A DNA stretch of 5,256 nt from NCBI GenBank assembly GCA_945869365.1, contig CAMBOW010000104.1:1-5256 (forward strand), read 5' to 3'. Each line of letters starts with the position of its first letter. Positions within the stretch are counted from its first letter, which is position 1. The notes below the pieces were generated by a model that saw only the letters and a list, made by a program, of their open reading frames with translations, searched no databases and was not told the origin of the DNA. A program made the position numbers and the translations under genes. This document shows positions 5,008 to 5,256 of this stretch, one piece after another. The DNA is from Flavobacterium psychrophilum. GTDB taxonomy: Bacteria > Bacteroidota > Bacteroidia > Flavobacteriales > Flavobacteriaceae.

Positions 5008-5256
5008 TTAGCCACGAATGCACGAATTAAAAAAAATCCAATAACGAAATTCCAATCCCGAAGCTTCGGGACCAATATCCATAATAGCACTACCGGAGAC
5101 TTCTCCGACCATTGGATTTGGCAGGCGTCCCGAAGCGTCGGGACAAAAAGGAGATCCCGAAGTTTCGGGACCGTAAAGAAACTCGAACTGTTTGAGCCCG
5201 CGAGTTTGCGAGCGGGGGAGTTTTTGAGTTTTAGGAAGTGAGCCTATTTTGATCGC
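5008..5256 (-). CDS. Open frame through a repeat cluster, 3' end only; coding status doubtful
   Basis: From the right edge, the minus strand stays open for 82 codons to TAA at 5010-5008. No start is visible upstream, so a real gene would begin beyond the window. The translation begins AIKIGSLPKTQKL, passes through GLKQFEFLYG, then contains three copies of a (G/C)P(E/D)(A/T)SG motif (GPETSG, CPDASG, GPEASG) and ends RYWIFFNSCIRG. Each motif is encoded by one of the three palindromes described separately. All three lie in the same frame because their spacings (72 and 27 bp) are multiples of three. This may be the tail of a real protein extended by repeat insertion, or a chance open frame through GC-rich non-coding repeats that lack stops. 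The low-complexity Pro/Gly/Ser composition and the perfect DNA hairpins favour the second. No family is recognised. Confidence 0.3.
   Translation of the reverse strand, partial: AIKIGSLPKTQKLPRSQTRGLKQFEFLYGPETSGSPFCPDASGRLPNPMVGEVSGSAIMDIGPEASGLEFRYWIFFNSCIRG
5013..5027. repeat. Short tandem repeat CACGAAT
   Basis: CACGAAT occurs at 5013-5019 and again at 5021-5027, separated by one G. On the minus strand this reads ATTCGTG twice, giving ATTCGTGCATTCGTGGC. I remember similar strings as recurring intergenic words in Bacteroidota genomes, but could not check this. It marks the left boundary of the repeat cluster. Confidence 0.5.
5056..5071. repeat. Palindromic repeat, copy 1
   Basis: TCCCGAAGCTTCGGGA is a perfect 16-bp palindrome, able to form a cruciform or an RNA hairpin from either strand. 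It is the fully symmetrical member of a three-copy set (also 5128-5143 and 5155-5170). Read on the minus strand with the preceding GG it gives the codons for GPEASG. Confidence 0.85.
5094..5107. repeat. Short inverted repeat CGGAGA/TCTCCG
   Basis: CGGAGA (5094-5099) and TCTCCG (5102-5107) are exact reverse complements with a 2-nt spacer, so an RNA hairpin would have five pairs and a 4-nt loop. It differs in sequence from the TCCCGAA family and sits inside the 5034-5119 inverted repeat. Confidence 0.6.
5127..5144. repeat. Palindromic repeat, copy 2
   Basis: GTCCCGA (5127-5133) pairs with TCGGGAC (5138-5144) around the 4-nt loop AGCG. The 16-bp core (5128-5143) matches copy 1 at 15 positions, differing by one base in the centre. 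The central change leaves seven pairs of stem intact. Confidence 0.85.
5155..5170. repeat. Palindromic repeat, copy 3
   Basis: TCCCGAA (5155-5161) pairs with TTCGGGA (5164-5170) around a central GT. It differs from copy 1 by one central base and keeps the stem arms intact. It starts 27 bp after the start of the copy 2 core. Confidence 0.85.
5197..5235 (+). terminator. GC-rich hairpin followed by T-rich sequence; possible terminator
   Basis: CCCGC (5197-5201) pairs with GCGGG (5212-5216) around a 10-nt loop, with an alternative inner pairing CGC/GCG (5199-5201 with 5208-5210). After a short GGAG the plus strand becomes T-rich (GTTTTTGAGTTTT, 5220-5232). A further weak stem CTCGAA/TTTGAG (5182-5187 with 5191-5196, one G-T pair) lies just upstream. 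This may terminate plus-strand transcripts or be another part of the repeat cluster. Confidence 0.3.

Larger units (their letters stand above)
5034..5119. repeat. Perfect 9-bp inverted repeat enclosing two hairpins
   Basis: AAATCCAAT (5034-5042) is the exact reverse complement of ATTGGATTT (5111-5119). Between the arms lie the palindrome at 5056-5071 and the smaller hairpin at 5094-5107, so the whole segment could fold as a branched structure with a closing stem. CCAAT itself recurs at 5038, 5052 and 5072. This nested layout resembles a small non-autonomous repeat unit, although no target-site duplication was identified. Confidence 0.5.

Noticed and set aside
5056..5170. CRISPR array suggested by three similar 16-bp repeats.
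   Set aside because: The repeats are short full palindromes, the spacing is irregular (72 and 27 bp), and no cas gene is present.
5178..5216. tRNA-like region, because the minus strand contains CAGTTCGAGTTTC, resembling a T-arm.
   Set aside because: No acceptor stem, anticodon arm or CCA end could be placed around it; the pairings belong to the repeat cluster.

Overview
The window looks like chromosomal DNA from a member of the Bacteroidota, most likely Flavobacteriales or a close relative. Three things suggest this. Base composition is moderately AT-rich, and starts lack strong Shine-Dalgarno sequences and sit after A/T-rich leaders. Several proteins begin MKK plus a signal peptide. The outer-membrane protein at 4450-4947 strongly resembles a small barrel family common in flavobacteria (remembered as DUF6646). 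The species cannot be named from the sequence.

Layout from left to right: (1) The 3' part of a plus-strand gene of unknown function enters from the left edge and stops at 731. (2) A perfect 11-bp hairpin at 747-774 separates it from a convergent minus-strand operon. (3) That operon, transcribed from about 3529 down to 810, encodes three exported proteins. They are a 129-aa secreted protein with a Cys-containing hydrophobic tail, a 375-aa lipoprotein that looks like a two-lobed aspartic protease with a C-terminal PDZ domain, and a 376-aa helical secreted protein. A terminator-like or attenuator-like hairpin with a T-rich run lies between the first two genes. (4) A 165-bp divergent spacer leads to a plus-strand pair: a PPP-type metallophosphoesterase (3695-4420) and, 29 bp later, the small outer-membrane barrel protein (4450-4947). 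(5) The last ~300 bp hold a dense cluster of inverted repeats, including three copies of a TCCCGAA..TTCGGGA-type palindrome. A minus-strand reading frame stays open through the whole cluster from the right edge to a stop at 5008-5010.

The minus operon reads as an envelope module: a surface- or periplasm-anchored protease with two exported partners of unknown role. The phosphatase/barrel pair is probably co-transcribed, but no functional link is evident. The most unusual parts are the protease operon, with its internal hairpin, and the in-frame palindrome cluster at the right end. No rRNA, tRNA, CRISPR array, transposase or integrase was seen.
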